A DNA stretch of 64,000 bases from the NCBI GenBank assembly GCA_020854105.1, contig JADZGB010000048.1, forward strand, positions 62,001 through 126,000, read 5' to 3'. The notes beneath the pieces are model-generated. The model had not been told where the DNA came from, ran no database searches, and was given only the letters and a program-made list of their open reading frames with translations. The translations under genes were made by a program, and so were the position numbers. Origin of the DNA: Burkholderiales bacterium. Lineage in GTDB: Bacteria; Pseudomonadota; Gammaproteobacteria; Burkholderiales; SHXO01. This document shows, piece after piece, positions 7,923-16,017 of the stretch. Each line of letters starts with the position of its first letter. The first letter of the stretch is position 1.

Positions 7923-7923
7923 A
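7898..7923. repeat. 13-bp tandem duplication at gene-remnant breakpoint
   Basis: catcggtactgaa occurs twice back to back (7898-7910 and 7911-7923). It sits exactly where the reductase-like remnant loses its homology, as expected for a slippage or deletion scar. Confidence 0.85.
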
Positions 7924-7927
7924 AAGG

Positions 7928-7954
7928 AAAACGAGCGGCAGAGCCGCTCGTTTT
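7928..7954. terminator. Bidirectional rho-independent terminator downstream of 6S RNA
   Basis: A perfect 12-bp inverted repeat (AAAACGAGCGGC / GCCGCTCGTTTT) with a 3-base loop. Read on the minus strand it follows the 6S RNA by about 10 bases and ends in a T-run. Read on the plus strand it can stop transcription from the DUF6448/peptidase side. Confidence 0.8.
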
Positions 7955-7964
7955 CTTTCCTGAT

Positions 7965-8148
7965 GGTGCCCCCCGCGAGTGCCGCAAGGCCGGCATCTTG
8001 AACTTGAGGTTCAAGGGTGGTCGCTTTCCGAGCGCATCAGGCGCTTCCGCGAAGGACGCGCACAACAGCACTACGTGTGGGCCGCAACCAAAGCTAACGA
8101 CATTGGTTCACAGAATATACGACCTATACGAACACCGCAGGGAGCAAC
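7965..8148 (-). ncRNA. ssrS: 6S RNA (ssrS)
   Basis: On the minus strand the ends form an 11-bp closing stem: UGCUCCCUGCG (8146-8136) pairs with CGCGGGGGGCA (7977-7967), allowing G-U pairs. The 3' half carries the family-typical hairpin CUUGAACCUCAAGUUCAAG followed by a GCCGGCCUUGCGGC segment. The enterobacterial RNA has a comparable CACCUUGAACC...GGUUCAAGGG element at this position. Length is about 183 nt, as expected. 6S RNA mimics an open promoter and holds sigma-70 RNA polymerase in stationary phase. It lies 23 bases downstream of zapA, the normal betaproteobacterial location, and could be cut from a zapA transcript. End positions are accurate to a few bases. Confidence 0.86.
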
Positions 8149-8170
8149 TCTAGAAATCCGCGCAGGCCAC

Positions 8171-8479
8171 TCAGAAGAGTTCGTCCTGCGCGGCCGTGGC
8201 CTGATCGATCCTGGCCGCCATCTGCTGCATTCTACGCTTCAGCGTACCCATGTCAAAACCGTTTCCGAGGCGCAGCGACAGCAGTTCGTGGGTGATGTTG
8301 AGCGCGACCATGATCGCGATACGGTCGTAGCCCACCACCTTCTTGCCGTCGCGCAGCTCGCGCATCCTGCGATCGAGATACTCCACCGCCTGGCGCACGC
8401 CGGTCTCTTCCTCCGGCTTGCAGGCGATCTGGAACTTGCGCTCGAGCAGGCTGACCTCGATCACGCCGGATTCGCTCAT
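8171..8479 (-). CDS. zapA: Cell division protein ZapA
   Basis: A 102-residue ZapA: an N-terminal beta segment (GVIEVSLLERKFQIACKPEEE), then the conserved VRQAVEYLDRRMRELRD and the long C-terminal coiled coil (VGYDRIAIMVALNITHELL). ZapA binds and bundles FtsZ at midcell. I chose ATG 8479 (MSESGVIE), not the longer upstream frame, because it matches family length and overlaps the preceding stop by ATGA, which suggests translational coupling. The 6S RNA gene follows directly. Confidence 0.93.
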   Translation of the reverse strand: MSESGVIEVSLLERKFQIACKPEEETGVRQAVEYLDRRMRELRDGKKVVGYDRIAIMVALNITHELLSLRLGNGFDMGTLKRRMQQMAARIDQATAAQDELF

Positions 8480-8676
8480 CGCACGTCCTCCGGAATCCTG
8501 CCCAGGAGCCCCTCCAGGCGCGTCCGGGCAGCTTCGATCTTGTCCGAAAGCTGGCGGTTGTCCAGCTGAGCCGCCGCCAGCTGCTCTCGCAGGCCGGTGT
8601 TCTCGGCGCGCAGCCGCTGGCACAGCTGCGCCAGCTGGACGATCTTCGCGTCGAGGGAGTCCAGTTCCGCGTCCAT
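8476..8676 (-). CDS. ZapB-like coiled-coil protein (TIGR02449/DUF904 type)
   Basis: A 66-residue protein that is almost entirely coiled coil (MDAELDSLDAKIVQLAQLC, then LRAENTGLREQLAAAQLDN). Such small proteins precede zapA in many beta- and gammaproteobacteria and resemble ZapB, which links ZapA to the division apparatus. ATG 8676 is the family start and lies only about seven bases beyond a good -10, so the message may be nearly leaderless. Its stop overlaps the zapA start by four bases. Confidence 0.82.
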   Translation of the reverse strand: MDAELDSLDAKIVQLAQLCQRLRAENTGLREQLAAAQLDNRQLSDKIEAARTRLEGLLGRIPEDVR

Positions 8677-8682
8677 CACGAC

Positions 8683-8712
8683 ACTATAGTGAGCGTGTTC
8701 TTTGCGCGTCAA
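8683..8712 (-). promoter_or_regulatory. Sigma-70 promoter of the zapB-like/zapA(/6S) unit
   Basis: Minus-strand TTGACG (8712-8707) and TATAGT (8688-8683) are separated by 18 bases. Transcription would start at about 8677-8675, on or next to the ATG at 8676, leaving essentially no room for a ribosome-binding site. Confidence 0.6.
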
Positions 8713-8991
8713 CATTCCGGCCTGGCGCACGCCTGGGGAATGCTTCGGCCAAGCGCAGTTCGCACCAGTTTGCGGCACTGGCATTGCGGCTGCGGCAAGG
8801 ACATGTCGCTGTTCGGGCTCGAGGACTGCACCGCCTTGCGCCAGGTGATGCCGGCTTTGGCTACGCCGGGAGCGGACCGGGACGGGGTAAACTTCGCCTG
8901 CCCGAAGCCTGGCCTCCTCCGTGATCCGTTACCGATCCGCTCCTGCGCTCCCGATCTGCCCCCGCCGCCACGCGAGCCGGGTGAACATGCC
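8713..8991. other. Upstream region of msbA
   Basis: Together with the adjoining promoter, about 315 bases separate the divergent ZapB-like gene and msbA. Both strands are open here, but neither translation resembles a protein family and no ribosome site supports a start. It presumably holds the msbA promoter; no convincing -35/-10 pair is visible. Confidence 0.5.
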
Positions 8992-10725
8992 ATGACACGC
9001 GGCCTGTATCCGCGCCTGCTGCGCTACGTGAAGCCGTACCGCGGCATCTTCGCCCTGTCCGTGCTCGGCATGGCGATCTCGGCTGCGACCGAAGTGGCCC
9101 TGCCGGCTGCGGCGAAGCCGTTTCTCGACGGCACCTTCGTCGAGCGCGATCCGCAGTTCATGCGCTGGGTGCCGTTCGTGATCGTGGTGCTGTTCGCGGT
9201 GCGCGGCCTGGGAATGTTCATGGGCGCCTATGCCAGCGCCTACGTCGGCCAGCGGGTGGTGCAGGACCTGCGCCGGCAGATGTTCGCCAGCATGCTGGCC
9301 CTGCCCCAGGGCTTCTACGGCGAGGTGATGAGCGGCAAGCTCATCTCCAAGTTCACCTTCGACGTGACCCAGGTCTCGTCGGCGGTCACCACCGTGCTGA
9401 CGGTGCTTGTGCGTGATTCGATCACGGTGGTGGGCCTGCTCGGCTATCTGTTCTGGCTAGATTGGAAGCTCACCCTCATCACCTTCATCACCATTCCCCC
9501 GATCGCGTTCATGGTGCGCGTGTTCAATCGCCGCCTGCGCGGGCTCACCCGCCAGACCCAGCGCGCGGTCGGGGACGTGACTCAGGTGCTGCAGGAGAGC
9601 ATCGAGGGCCAGAAGGTGGTGAAGATCTTCGGCGGACAGGACTACGAGCGCGGCCGTTTCGAGAAGGCGATCAACCGCGTGCGCCAGTTCCTGCTCAAGG
9701 AGCAGGCCGCCGCGGCGCTCAACGTGCCGATGGTGCAGGTGCTGGCGTCCATTGCCGTGGCTGTCGTGATCTATCGCGTCACGCTCGACGTGCAGGCCGA
9801 CCGCACCACGGTGGGCGGGTTCGTATCCTTCATCGCCGCCATGCTGCTCGTACTCGCTCCGCTCAAGCGCCTGACCGGGGTCAGCGAGCAGATCCAGCGC
9901 GGCCTGTCCGCGGCCGAGAGCGTGTTCGGAGTCATCGACGAACAGGCGGAGGACGATCGCGGGCACATCGAGCTTGGGCGTGCCCGCGGTGAATTGTGCC
10001 TGGAACAGGTGACGTTCCGTTATCCCGGCGCGGAGCGTCACGCGCTCGAAGGCGTGTCCCTGCACGTGCGGCCGGGCGAGACGGTGGCCCTGGTGGGCGC
10101 TTCGGGCAGCGGCAAGACCACGCTCGCCAACCTGATTCCGCGCTTCTACCACCCGCTCTCCGGCCGCATCCGCATCGACGGCCATGACCTGGAGGCGGTC
10201 CGCCTCGCCAGCCTGCGCGCGAACGTTGGCCTGGTGAGCCAGGACGTCGTGCTGTTCAACGATACCATCAGCGCGAACATCGCCTACGGCGCCAAGGCCG
10301 GCGCATCGGAGGACGAGATCGTGGCATCGGCGCGCGCAGCGCACGCCTGGGAGTTCATCCAGGCCCTTCCGCAGGGGCTGCGCACGATGGTCGGGGAAAA
10401 CGGTGTGAAGCTCTCCGGCGGGCAGCGCCAGCGCCTGGCGATCGCGCGTACCCTGCTGAAGAACGCACCGATCCTGATTTTGGACGAGGCCACTTCCGCC
10501 CTCGACTCGGAGTCGGAGCGGCACGTGCAGGCCGGACTGGACGCGCTCATGCAGGGTCGCACGACCCTCGTCATCGCCCATCGCCTGTCCACCATCGAGC
10601 GCGCCGACCGCATCGTGGTGATGGACCGTGGCAAGATCGCGGAAGCCGGTACGCACGCGGAACTGATCGCGCGCGACGGTCTCTACGCGCGGCTGCACCG
10701 TCTGCAGTTCTCCGCCCAACCGTAG
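8992..10725 (+). CDS. msbA: Lipid A export ATP-binding/permease protein MsbA
   Basis: A 577-residue half-transporter: six helices in residues 1-310 (KPYRGIFALSVLGMAI opens helix 1) and a C-terminal nucleotide-binding domain with Walker A VGASGSGKTTL, signature LSGGQRQRLAIART, Walker B ILILDEATSALD and H-loop VIAHRLSTIERAD. EVALPAAAKPFLDGTF and the GGFVSFIAAMLLVLAPLKRLTGV segment are characteristic of MsbA. The homodimer flips lipid A-core across the inner membrane. ATG 8992 starts shortly before helix 1; the frame is open further upstream, but that leader shows no homology. It is followed 25 bases later by convergent polA. Confidence 0.93.
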   Translation: MTRGLYPRLLRYVKPYRGIFALSVLGMAISAATEVALPAAAKPFLDGTFVERDPQFMRWVPFVIVVLFAVRGLGMFMGAYASAYVGQRVVQDLRRQMFASMLALPQGFYGEVMSGKLISKFTFDVTQVSSAVTTVLTVLVRDSITVVGLLGYLFWLDWKLTLITFITIPPIAFMVRVFNRRLRGLTRQTQRAVGDVTQVLQESIEGQKVVKIFGGQDYERGRFEKAINRVRQFLLKEQAAAALNVPMVQVLASIAVAVVIYRVTLDVQADRTTVGGFVSFIAAMLLVLAPLKRLTGVSEQIQRGLSAAESVFGVIDEQAEDDRGHIELGRARGELCLEQVTFRYPGAERHALEGVSLHVRPGETVALVGASGSGKTTLANLIPRFYHPLSGRIRIDGHDLEAVRLASLRANVGLVSQDVVLFNDTISANIAYGAKAGASEDEIVASARAAHAWEFIQALPQGLRTMVGENGVKLSGGQRQRLAIARTLLKNAPILILDEATSALDSESERHVQAGLDALMQGRTTLVIAHRLSTIERADRIVVMDRGKIAEAGTHAELIARDGLYARLHRLQFSAQP

Positions 10726-10750
10726 CGGGCACGCGAACTGCGCGCTGCGC

Positions 10751-13459
10751 TCAGTGCGCCTTGTCCCAGTTCGGACCGGCGCCGATATCCACGACGAGCG
10801 GCACGTCCAGTGTCGCCACGCCGCACATGAGTCCGGGCAGGTGCGCCCGCACGCTGCCGACTTCCTCGTCCGGGACTTCCAGCACGAGTTCGTCGTGCAC
10901 CTGCAGGATGAGGCGGGTCGCCATGCGCTGGCTCGCCAGCCAGCGGTGCACGGCCAGCATGGCGAGCTTGATCAGGTCGGCAGCCGTACCCTGCATCGGC
11001 GCGTTGATGGCGGCGCGTTCGGCGCCCATGCGGCGCTGGCTGCTGGAAGCATTGATGTCGGGCAGGTACAGGCGCCGCCCGAACACCGTCTCCACGTAAC
11101 CGGTCTCGCGCGCCGACTGGCGCGCCGCGTCCATGTACTGCTTCACGCCCGGGTAGCGCGTGAAGTATCGGTCCATGTACTGCTGCGCGGCGGAGCGCTC
11201 GATGCCCAGTTGCGAGGCGAGCCCGAACGCCGACATGCCGTAGATCAGCCCGAAGTTGATGGTCTTCGCATATCTGCGCTGCTCGCTGGTCACGGCATCG
11301 GGGGCGAGCCCGAGGATCTCCGCAGCGGTGCGCCGATGCACGTCCTCCCCGGAGCGGAAGGCTTCCAGCAGCGTCGCGTCGCGCGACAGGTGCGCCATGA
11401 TGCGCAGCTCTACCTGCGAGTAGTCGGCCGACACCAGCTGATGGCCGGGCGCGGCGATGAACGCCTCGCGGATGCGCCGGCCCTCGGCGTTGCGGATCGG
11501 GATGTTCTGCAGGTTGGGATCGTTGCTCGACAGACGTCCCGTCACGGCCGTGGTCTGGTTGTAGGTCGTGTGCACGCGTCCGGTGCGCGCGTTCACCATG
11601 CGCGGCAGCTTGTCGGTGTAGGTGGACTTGAGCTTGGACAGGGCGCGGTAGTCCAGGATCAGGCGTGCGAGCGGGTAGTCGAGGGCGAGCTGCTCGAGTA
11701 CGTCCTCGTCCGTCGAGGGCTGACCACCGGGGGTCTTCTTGATCACCGGCAGCCCGTGGCGCTCGAACAGGATCTCCTGGATCTGCTTCGGCGAATTGAG
11801 GTTGAACGGCTGCCCGGCGACGTCCTTGGCCTGCTGCTCGATCTCGAGCAGGCGCCGGCCCAGCTCATGACTGTGCCGTGCGAGGCGCGTGCTGTCGATC
11901 AGCACCCCGGTGCGCTCCATCTCGTAGAGCACCTCCATCACCGGAATCTCGATTCGCTCGTAGACGAAGTGCAGGCGCTCGTCCGCCACGATCCGGGGAT
12001 AGAGCGCACGGTGCAATTGCAGCGTCACGTCGGCGTCCTCCGCCGAGTATCCGGTCGCGCGTTCGATGTCCACTTGGTCGAAGCCGATCTGCGCCGCGCC
12101 CTTGCCCGCCACCTCCTCGAAGGTGATGGTCTCGAGGCCGAGGTGCCGCTGCGCCAGGCTGTCCATGTCGTGCGAGCGGTGGCTCTCCAGCACGTAGGAC
12201 TGCACGCAGGTGTCGTGCACCACACCGCGCATGCGTACACCGTGGTTGGCGAAGATGTGGGTGTCGTACTTGGCGTTCTGTCCGACCTTGAAGCGGGTGG
12301 CGTCCTCCAGCCAGGGACGCAGGCGCTCCAGTGTGGACTCGAATGCGAGCTGGGCAGGCGCGCCCGCGTAGGCGTGCGCCAGCGGGATGTAGCAGGCGCG
12401 CTCGGGTTCCACCGACAGGGAAACACCGACCAGCCGCGCGTTGTGCGGGTCGAGCCCGGTGGTCTCGGTATCCACGCAGACGAGTTCGGCGCTCTGCAGG
12501 CGCTCGATCCAGGCGGAGAACTGCACGGGGGTTAGCACGGTCTCGTAGGCGCGCGCGCGCGCAGGACGTGCCGCTTCCTCCTGCGCCGGCGCTACCACGG
12601 CGGGCGGGCTGCCGGCCCCGATCAGTTCGCGCAGCCAGGTCCTGAACTCCAGCCGCGTGTACAGCGCCGCGAGCTTGTCGCGGTCCGGCTCGACGTGCGC
12701 CATCTGGTCGAAGCCGGCCGGGAGGACGACGTCGCACTTCACCGTGAGCAGAGCCCGTGCGGTGGGCAGCCAGGGCAGTGCCCTGCGCAGGTTCTCGCCG
12801 ACCACGCCGCCGACCTCCCCGGCATGCAGCATCAGGCTGTCCAGGCTGCCGTACTGCTGCAGCAGCCTGACCGCCGTCTTCGGCCCGACCTTGTCCACGC
12901 CCGGGACGTTGTCGACGCTGTCGCCGATGAGGGTCAGGTAGTCCACGATCTGATCCGGGCGCACGCCGAACTTGGCCTGCACCCCGGCCTCGTCGTAGGT
13001 CTCGTTGGACATGGTGTTGACCATGGTCACCGAGCCGTTCACGAGCTGGGTCAGGTCCTTGTCACCCGAGGAGATCACGACACGCATGCCCGCCTGGCAG
13101 GCACGGGAGGCGAGCGTGCCGATCACGTCGTCGGCCTCGACGCCCGGAACCTCCAGCAGTGGCCAGCCCAGGGCGCGTATGCATTCGTGCAGGGGGGCGA
13201 CCTGCGCTCCTAGATCGTCCGGCATGGGCGGGCGGTTGGCCTTGTAGCGATCGTACAGGTCGTCGCGGAAGGTCCTGCCCTTGGCGTCGAATATGCACGC
13301 GCTATAATCCGCCGCCACGTCCTTGTGCAGCCGCCGCAGCATGTTGAGGACGCCGTAGATGGCACCGGTCGGCTCTCCCGCCTTGTTGCGCAGATCTGGC
13401 AGCGCGTGGAACGCCCGGTACAGGTAGGACGAGGCGTCGACCAACACTAGAGTCTTCAT
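10751..13459 (-). CDS. polA: DNA polymerase I
   Basis: A 902-residue enzyme with all three activities. The 5'-3' exonuclease/flap domain starts LVLVDASSYLYRAFHALPDL and contains ISSGDKDLTQLV. The 3'-5' proofreading domain has its metal motif intact (VCVDTETTGLD). The polymerase shows motif A VSADYSQVELRIMAHLSRD, motif B RRYAKTINFGLIYGMS and motif C LQVHDELVLEVP. It fills gaps in repair and removes RNA primers. ATG 13459 (MKTLVLVD) is the family start. The gene diverges from the LOG-family gene across 88 bases. Confidence 0.96.
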   Translation of the reverse strand: MKTLVLVDASSYLYRAFHALPDLRNKAGEPTGAIYGVLNMLRRLHKDVAADYSACIFDAKGRTFRDDLYDRYKANRPPMPDDLGAQVAPLHECIRALGWPLLEVPGVEADDVIGTLASRACQAGMRVVISSGDKDLTQLVNGSVTMVNTMSNETYDEAGVQAKFGVRPDQIVDYLTLIGDSVDNVPGVDKVGPKTAVRLLQQYGSLDSLMLHAGEVGGVVGENLRRALPWLPTARALLTVKCDVVLPAGFDQMAHVEPDRDKLAALYTRLEFRTWLRELIGAGSPPAVVAPAQEEAARPARARAYETVLTPVQFSAWIERLQSAELVCVDTETTGLDPHNARLVGVSLSVEPERACYIPLAHAYAGAPAQLAFESTLERLRPWLEDATRFKVGQNAKYDTHIFANHGVRMRGVVHDTCVQSYVLESHRSHDMDSLAQRHLGLETITFEEVAGKGAAQIGFDQVDIERATGYSAEDADVTLQLHRALYPRIVADERLHFVYERIEIPVMEVLYEMERTGVLIDSTRLARHSHELGRRLLEIEQQAKDVAGQPFNLNSPKQIQEILFERHGLPVIKKTPGGQPSTDEDVLEQLALDYPLARLILDYRALSKLKSTYTDKLPRMVNARTGRVHTTYNQTTAVTGRLSSNDPNLQNIPIRNAEGRRIREAFIAAPGHQLVSADYSQVELRIMAHLSRDATLLEAFRSGEDVHRRTAAEILGLAPDAVTSEQRRYAKTINFGLIYGMSAFGLASQLGIERSAAQQYMDRYFTRYPGVKQYMDAARQSARETGYVETVFGRRLYLPDINASSSQRRMGAERAAINAPMQGTAADLIKLAMLAVHRWLASQRMATRLILQVHDELVLEVPDEEVGSVRAHLPGLMCGVATLDVPLVVDIGAGPNWDKAH

Positions 13460-13547
13460 CGAGGACAGGCGCGTGGGCGCGATAAATGCTCGCGGGCCGG
13501 GACCGGACCGCCGGCGCAGAGCGCGAAGCGATGCTCCGCCGGCCGCG

Positions 13548-14297
13548 ATGAACACGACATCAGCGACTATGGACCCTGCAGAAAAAATTCCGCCCCTGTT
13601 GGCGCCCGAACTGATCGAGAAACCGTGGGCCGGCAGAGAAGCGTGGCGAGTGTTCGCGATTATCGCAGAATTCGCCGAAGCGACCGAACGCCTCAACGGC
13701 ATCCGGCCTGCCGTGAGCATCTTCGGCAGCGCGCGCACGCCGCCCGATCATCCCTACTACCGGCTGACCGAGGAGATCGCACGCGAGTTGTCCGATGCCG
13801 GCTTCACGGTCATCTCCGGCGGCGGACCGGGACTCATGGAAGCCGCGAACAAGGGCGCCTACGACGGCCGTTCGCTGTCCGTGGGGCTCAACATCCAGCT
13901 CCCGCACGAGCAGCAGACCAACGCCTACCAGGACGTCAGCCAGAGCTTCCGCCATTTCTTCGCACGCAAGGTGATGTTCGTGAAGTTCGCTTTGGCCTAC
14001 GTGGTCATGCCCGGCGGCTACGGCACGCTGGACGAACTGATGGAAGCGCTCACGCTCGTGCAAACACGTATGATTCGCCGCATGCCGATCATCCTGGTGT
14101 ACAGCGCGTACTGGTCCGGCCTGATGGACTGGCTGCGTGGAACCCTGGTGACGGAGAAGATGATCGACCCGGCCGACCTCGACCTGATCCAGGTGGTGGA
14201 CCGCCCCGAAGAAGTGGTGAAGGCGATCTTCGATCATTACGAGAAGCGCGGCTTCGAGCCGTCCGCGCGCGAGCGCGAGGCACACCTGAACCTGTAG
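13548..14297 (+). CDS. LOG-family (TIGR00730) nucleotide 5'-monophosphate phosphoribohydrolase
   Basis: A 249-residue Rossmann-fold protein with SIFGSARTPPDHPYY, SGGGPGLMEAANKGA and the LOG motif PGGYGTLDELMEALTLVQT, where Arg/Glu pairs cleave nucleoside monophosphates into base and ribose 5-phosphate. Family members are often labelled lysine decarboxylase, which is an old misannotation. It probably acts in nucleotide salvage or clearance. Start ATG 13548 and ATG 13569 (MDPAEK) are both possible; neither has a strong ribosome site. thrB starts 3 bases after the stop. Confidence 0.85.
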   Translation: MNTTSATMDPAEKIPPLLAPELIEKPWAGREAWRVFAIIAEFAEATERLNGIRPAVSIFGSARTPPDHPYYRLTEEIARELSDAGFTVISGGGPGLMEAANKGAYDGRSLSVGLNIQLPHEQQTNAYQDVSQSFRHFFARKVMFVKFALAYVVMPGGYGTLDELMEALTLVQTRMIRRMPIILVYSAYWSGLMDWLRGTLVTEKMIDPADLDLIQVVDRPEEVVKAIFDHYEKRGFEPSAREREAHLNL

Positions 14298-14300
14298 GCG

Positions 14301-15275
14301 ATGTCGGTTTTCACCACGGTGACGCCGGAGCAGCTCTCTGCCTGGCTCAAGGACTATTCGATCGGCGCCCTGACCGAGCTGCGTGGCATCCTTGCCGGCA
14401 TCGAGAACACGAACTACTTCGTGAGCACCTCGAGCGGCCGCTACGTGCTCACGCTGTTCGAGAAGCTCAAGCCCTCCGAGCTGCCATTCTATCTGAACCT
14501 GATGGCGCACCTTGCCTCGCATGGCCTGCCCTGTGCGCAGCCGATTGCCAACCTGCGCAACGCGTATCTGGGCGAGCTCAACGGCAAGCCCGCGACCATC
14601 GTCACTTTCCTGGAAGGCCGGCCGGTGATGAATCCCACGCCGGAGCACTGCGCGCGCGTGGGCGAGGTGCTGGCGCAGATGCATCTCGCCGGCCAGACCT
14701 ACCGCGGCCACCTGGACAATCTGCGCGGTCCGCAGTGGTGGAGCGGCTGCGCTCCCGAGCTGCATCGATTCCTGAGCGGCGAGGACGCCGAGCTGCTTCA
14801 CGGCGAAATCCGCTTCCAGGCCCAGCATCGTCACGACGATCTGCCGCGCGGGGTGATCCACGCCGATCTGTTCCGCGACAATGTCCTGTTCCGCGAGGCG
14901 ACGGCCGGCGCACCGGCCGTGGGCGGCGTCATCGACTTCTACTTCGCCTGCGTGGACGTGCTGATGTACGACGTGGCGATCACGCTCAACGACTGGTGCA
15001 CGACCGAGGACTGCGAGGTGGACACGGCGCGTGCGGCCGCGCTGCTGTCGGCCTATTGTTCCGTCCGGCCGTTCACGCGGGCCGAGCGCCAGTCCTGGCC
15101 GGTGATGCTGCAGGCGGGGGCGCTGCGCTTCTGGGTCTCGCGCCTGTACGACTTCCATCTTCCGCGACCTGGCGACCTCACGCACGCGCACGACCCGGAG
15201 CGCTTCCGCCGCATCCTGCTGCGCCATCGCGAAGGCGCGCGCAGCGGGGCGAGTGCGGCTCTGCTGTGCGCATGA
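14301..15275 (+). CDS. thrB: Homoserine kinase, type II (ThrB)
   Basis: A 324-residue kinase of the choline-kinase/APH fold, the type II homoserine kinase of beta- and alphaproteobacteria, not the GHMP type. The N-terminus MSVFTTVTPEQLSAWL, the lysine region YVLTLFEKL, the catalytic loop GVIHADLFRDNVLF and the metal motif VIDFYFAC are all present. It phosphorylates homoserine for threonine synthesis. Its last bases overlap the start of the next gene (ATGA), so the pair is probably co-translated. Confidence 0.93.
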   Translation: MSVFTTVTPEQLSAWLKDYSIGALTELRGILAGIENTNYFVSTSSGRYVLTLFEKLKPSELPFYLNLMAHLASHGLPCAQPIANLRNAYLGELNGKPATIVTFLEGRPVMNPTPEHCARVGEVLAQMHLAGQTYRGHLDNLRGPQWWSGCAPELHRFLSGEDAELLHGEIRFQAQHRHDDLPRGVIHADLFRDNVLFREATAGAPAVGGVIDFYFACVDVLMYDVAITLNDWCTTEDCEVDTARAAALLSAYCSVRPFTRAERQSWPVMLQAGALRFWVSRLYDFHLPRPGDLTHAHDPERFRRILLRHREGARSGASAALLCA

Positions 15276-16003
15276 TGCGCCGCGTCTCCTTCGGCCGTGG
15301 CTGGCGCTGGATCGCCGATGCATTCGCGCTGTTCCGGCGTGCGGCCCTGATCTGGATCGTGCTCAGCATGATCATGCTGCTGCTGGCACTCGCGCTGAGC
15401 ATGATCCCGGTGCTGGGCAGCTACCTGCTGTACCTGCTTACACCGCTGCTGCTGGGCGGGCTGATGGTGGCCGCGCGCGACACCGAGGCCGGGCAGGAGA
15501 TCGAGATCGCGCACCTGTTCCGCGGGTTCGTCGAGAACGCCACGCAGCTGGTCACCGTGGGCGGGGTCTACCTCGTCGGCAATGTCATCATCGCCGGGTT
15601 CGCACTGTCGCTGGGCGGAGAGGATCTGCGCCAGGTGTTGCAGGCGGCCGCTGCCGGCAGGCCCGAGGATGTCGACCCCGCTGCGGCGAACCGGGCCAGC
15701 GTGGCCGTACTGGTCGCTGCGGCGCTGTTTCTCCCGCTGGCGATGATCGTGTGGTTCGCGCCGGCCCTGGTGATCCTGGAGAAGGTGCCGGCATGGCGCG
15801 CGATGTCGCTGAGTCTGCGCGCCTGCCTGGTCAACGTCCTGCCATTCCTGCTGTACGTTGCGGTGATGTCGGTGCTGCTGCTGGTCGCACTTGCGCTGGT
15901 GGTCGTCGGTCTGGCACTGTGGGTGCCGCTGGCGATCCTGAGCGCCTACACCGCATACCGGGACATCTTTGGGGCGCCTGTGCCGCTGTCGGAGCGGACG
16001 TAG
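15272..16003 (+). CDS. BPSS1780-type integral membrane protein
   Basis: A 243-residue membrane protein of a family commonly found after thrB in betaproteobacteria. It starts MMRRVSFGRGWRWIADAFALF and contains five or six hydrophobic segments, for example LIWIVLSMIMLLLALALSMI, VGGVYLVGNVIIAGF and VLPFLLYVAVMSVLLLV, plus the soluble signature LFRGFVENATQL. Function is unknown. The start ATG 15272 overlaps the thrB stop. It ends 14 bases before the convergent uvrD. Confidence 0.82.
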   Translation: MMRRVSFGRGWRWIADAFALFRRAALIWIVLSMIMLLLALALSMIPVLGSYLLYLLTPLLLGGLMVAARDTEAGQEIEIAHLFRGFVENATQLVTVGGVYLVGNVIIAGFALSLGGEDLRQVLQAAAAGRPEDVDPAAANRASVAVLVAAALFLPLAMIVWFAPALVILEKVPAWRAMSLSLRACLVNVLPFLLYVAVMSVLLLVALALVVVGLALWVPLAILSAYTAYRDIFGAPVPLSERT

Positions 16004-16017
16004 AGACGCGCTGACGC

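Noticed and set aside
8689..8991. N-terminal extension of msbA or a separate small gene
   Set aside because: No ribosome site, no recognisable motif, and the region holds the divergent promoter; MsbA has family length from 8992.
13303..13308. TATAAT resembling a -10 on the plus strand
   Set aside because: It lies inside the polA flap-nuclease domain and is explained by the codons for Asp-Tyr-Ser on the minus strand.
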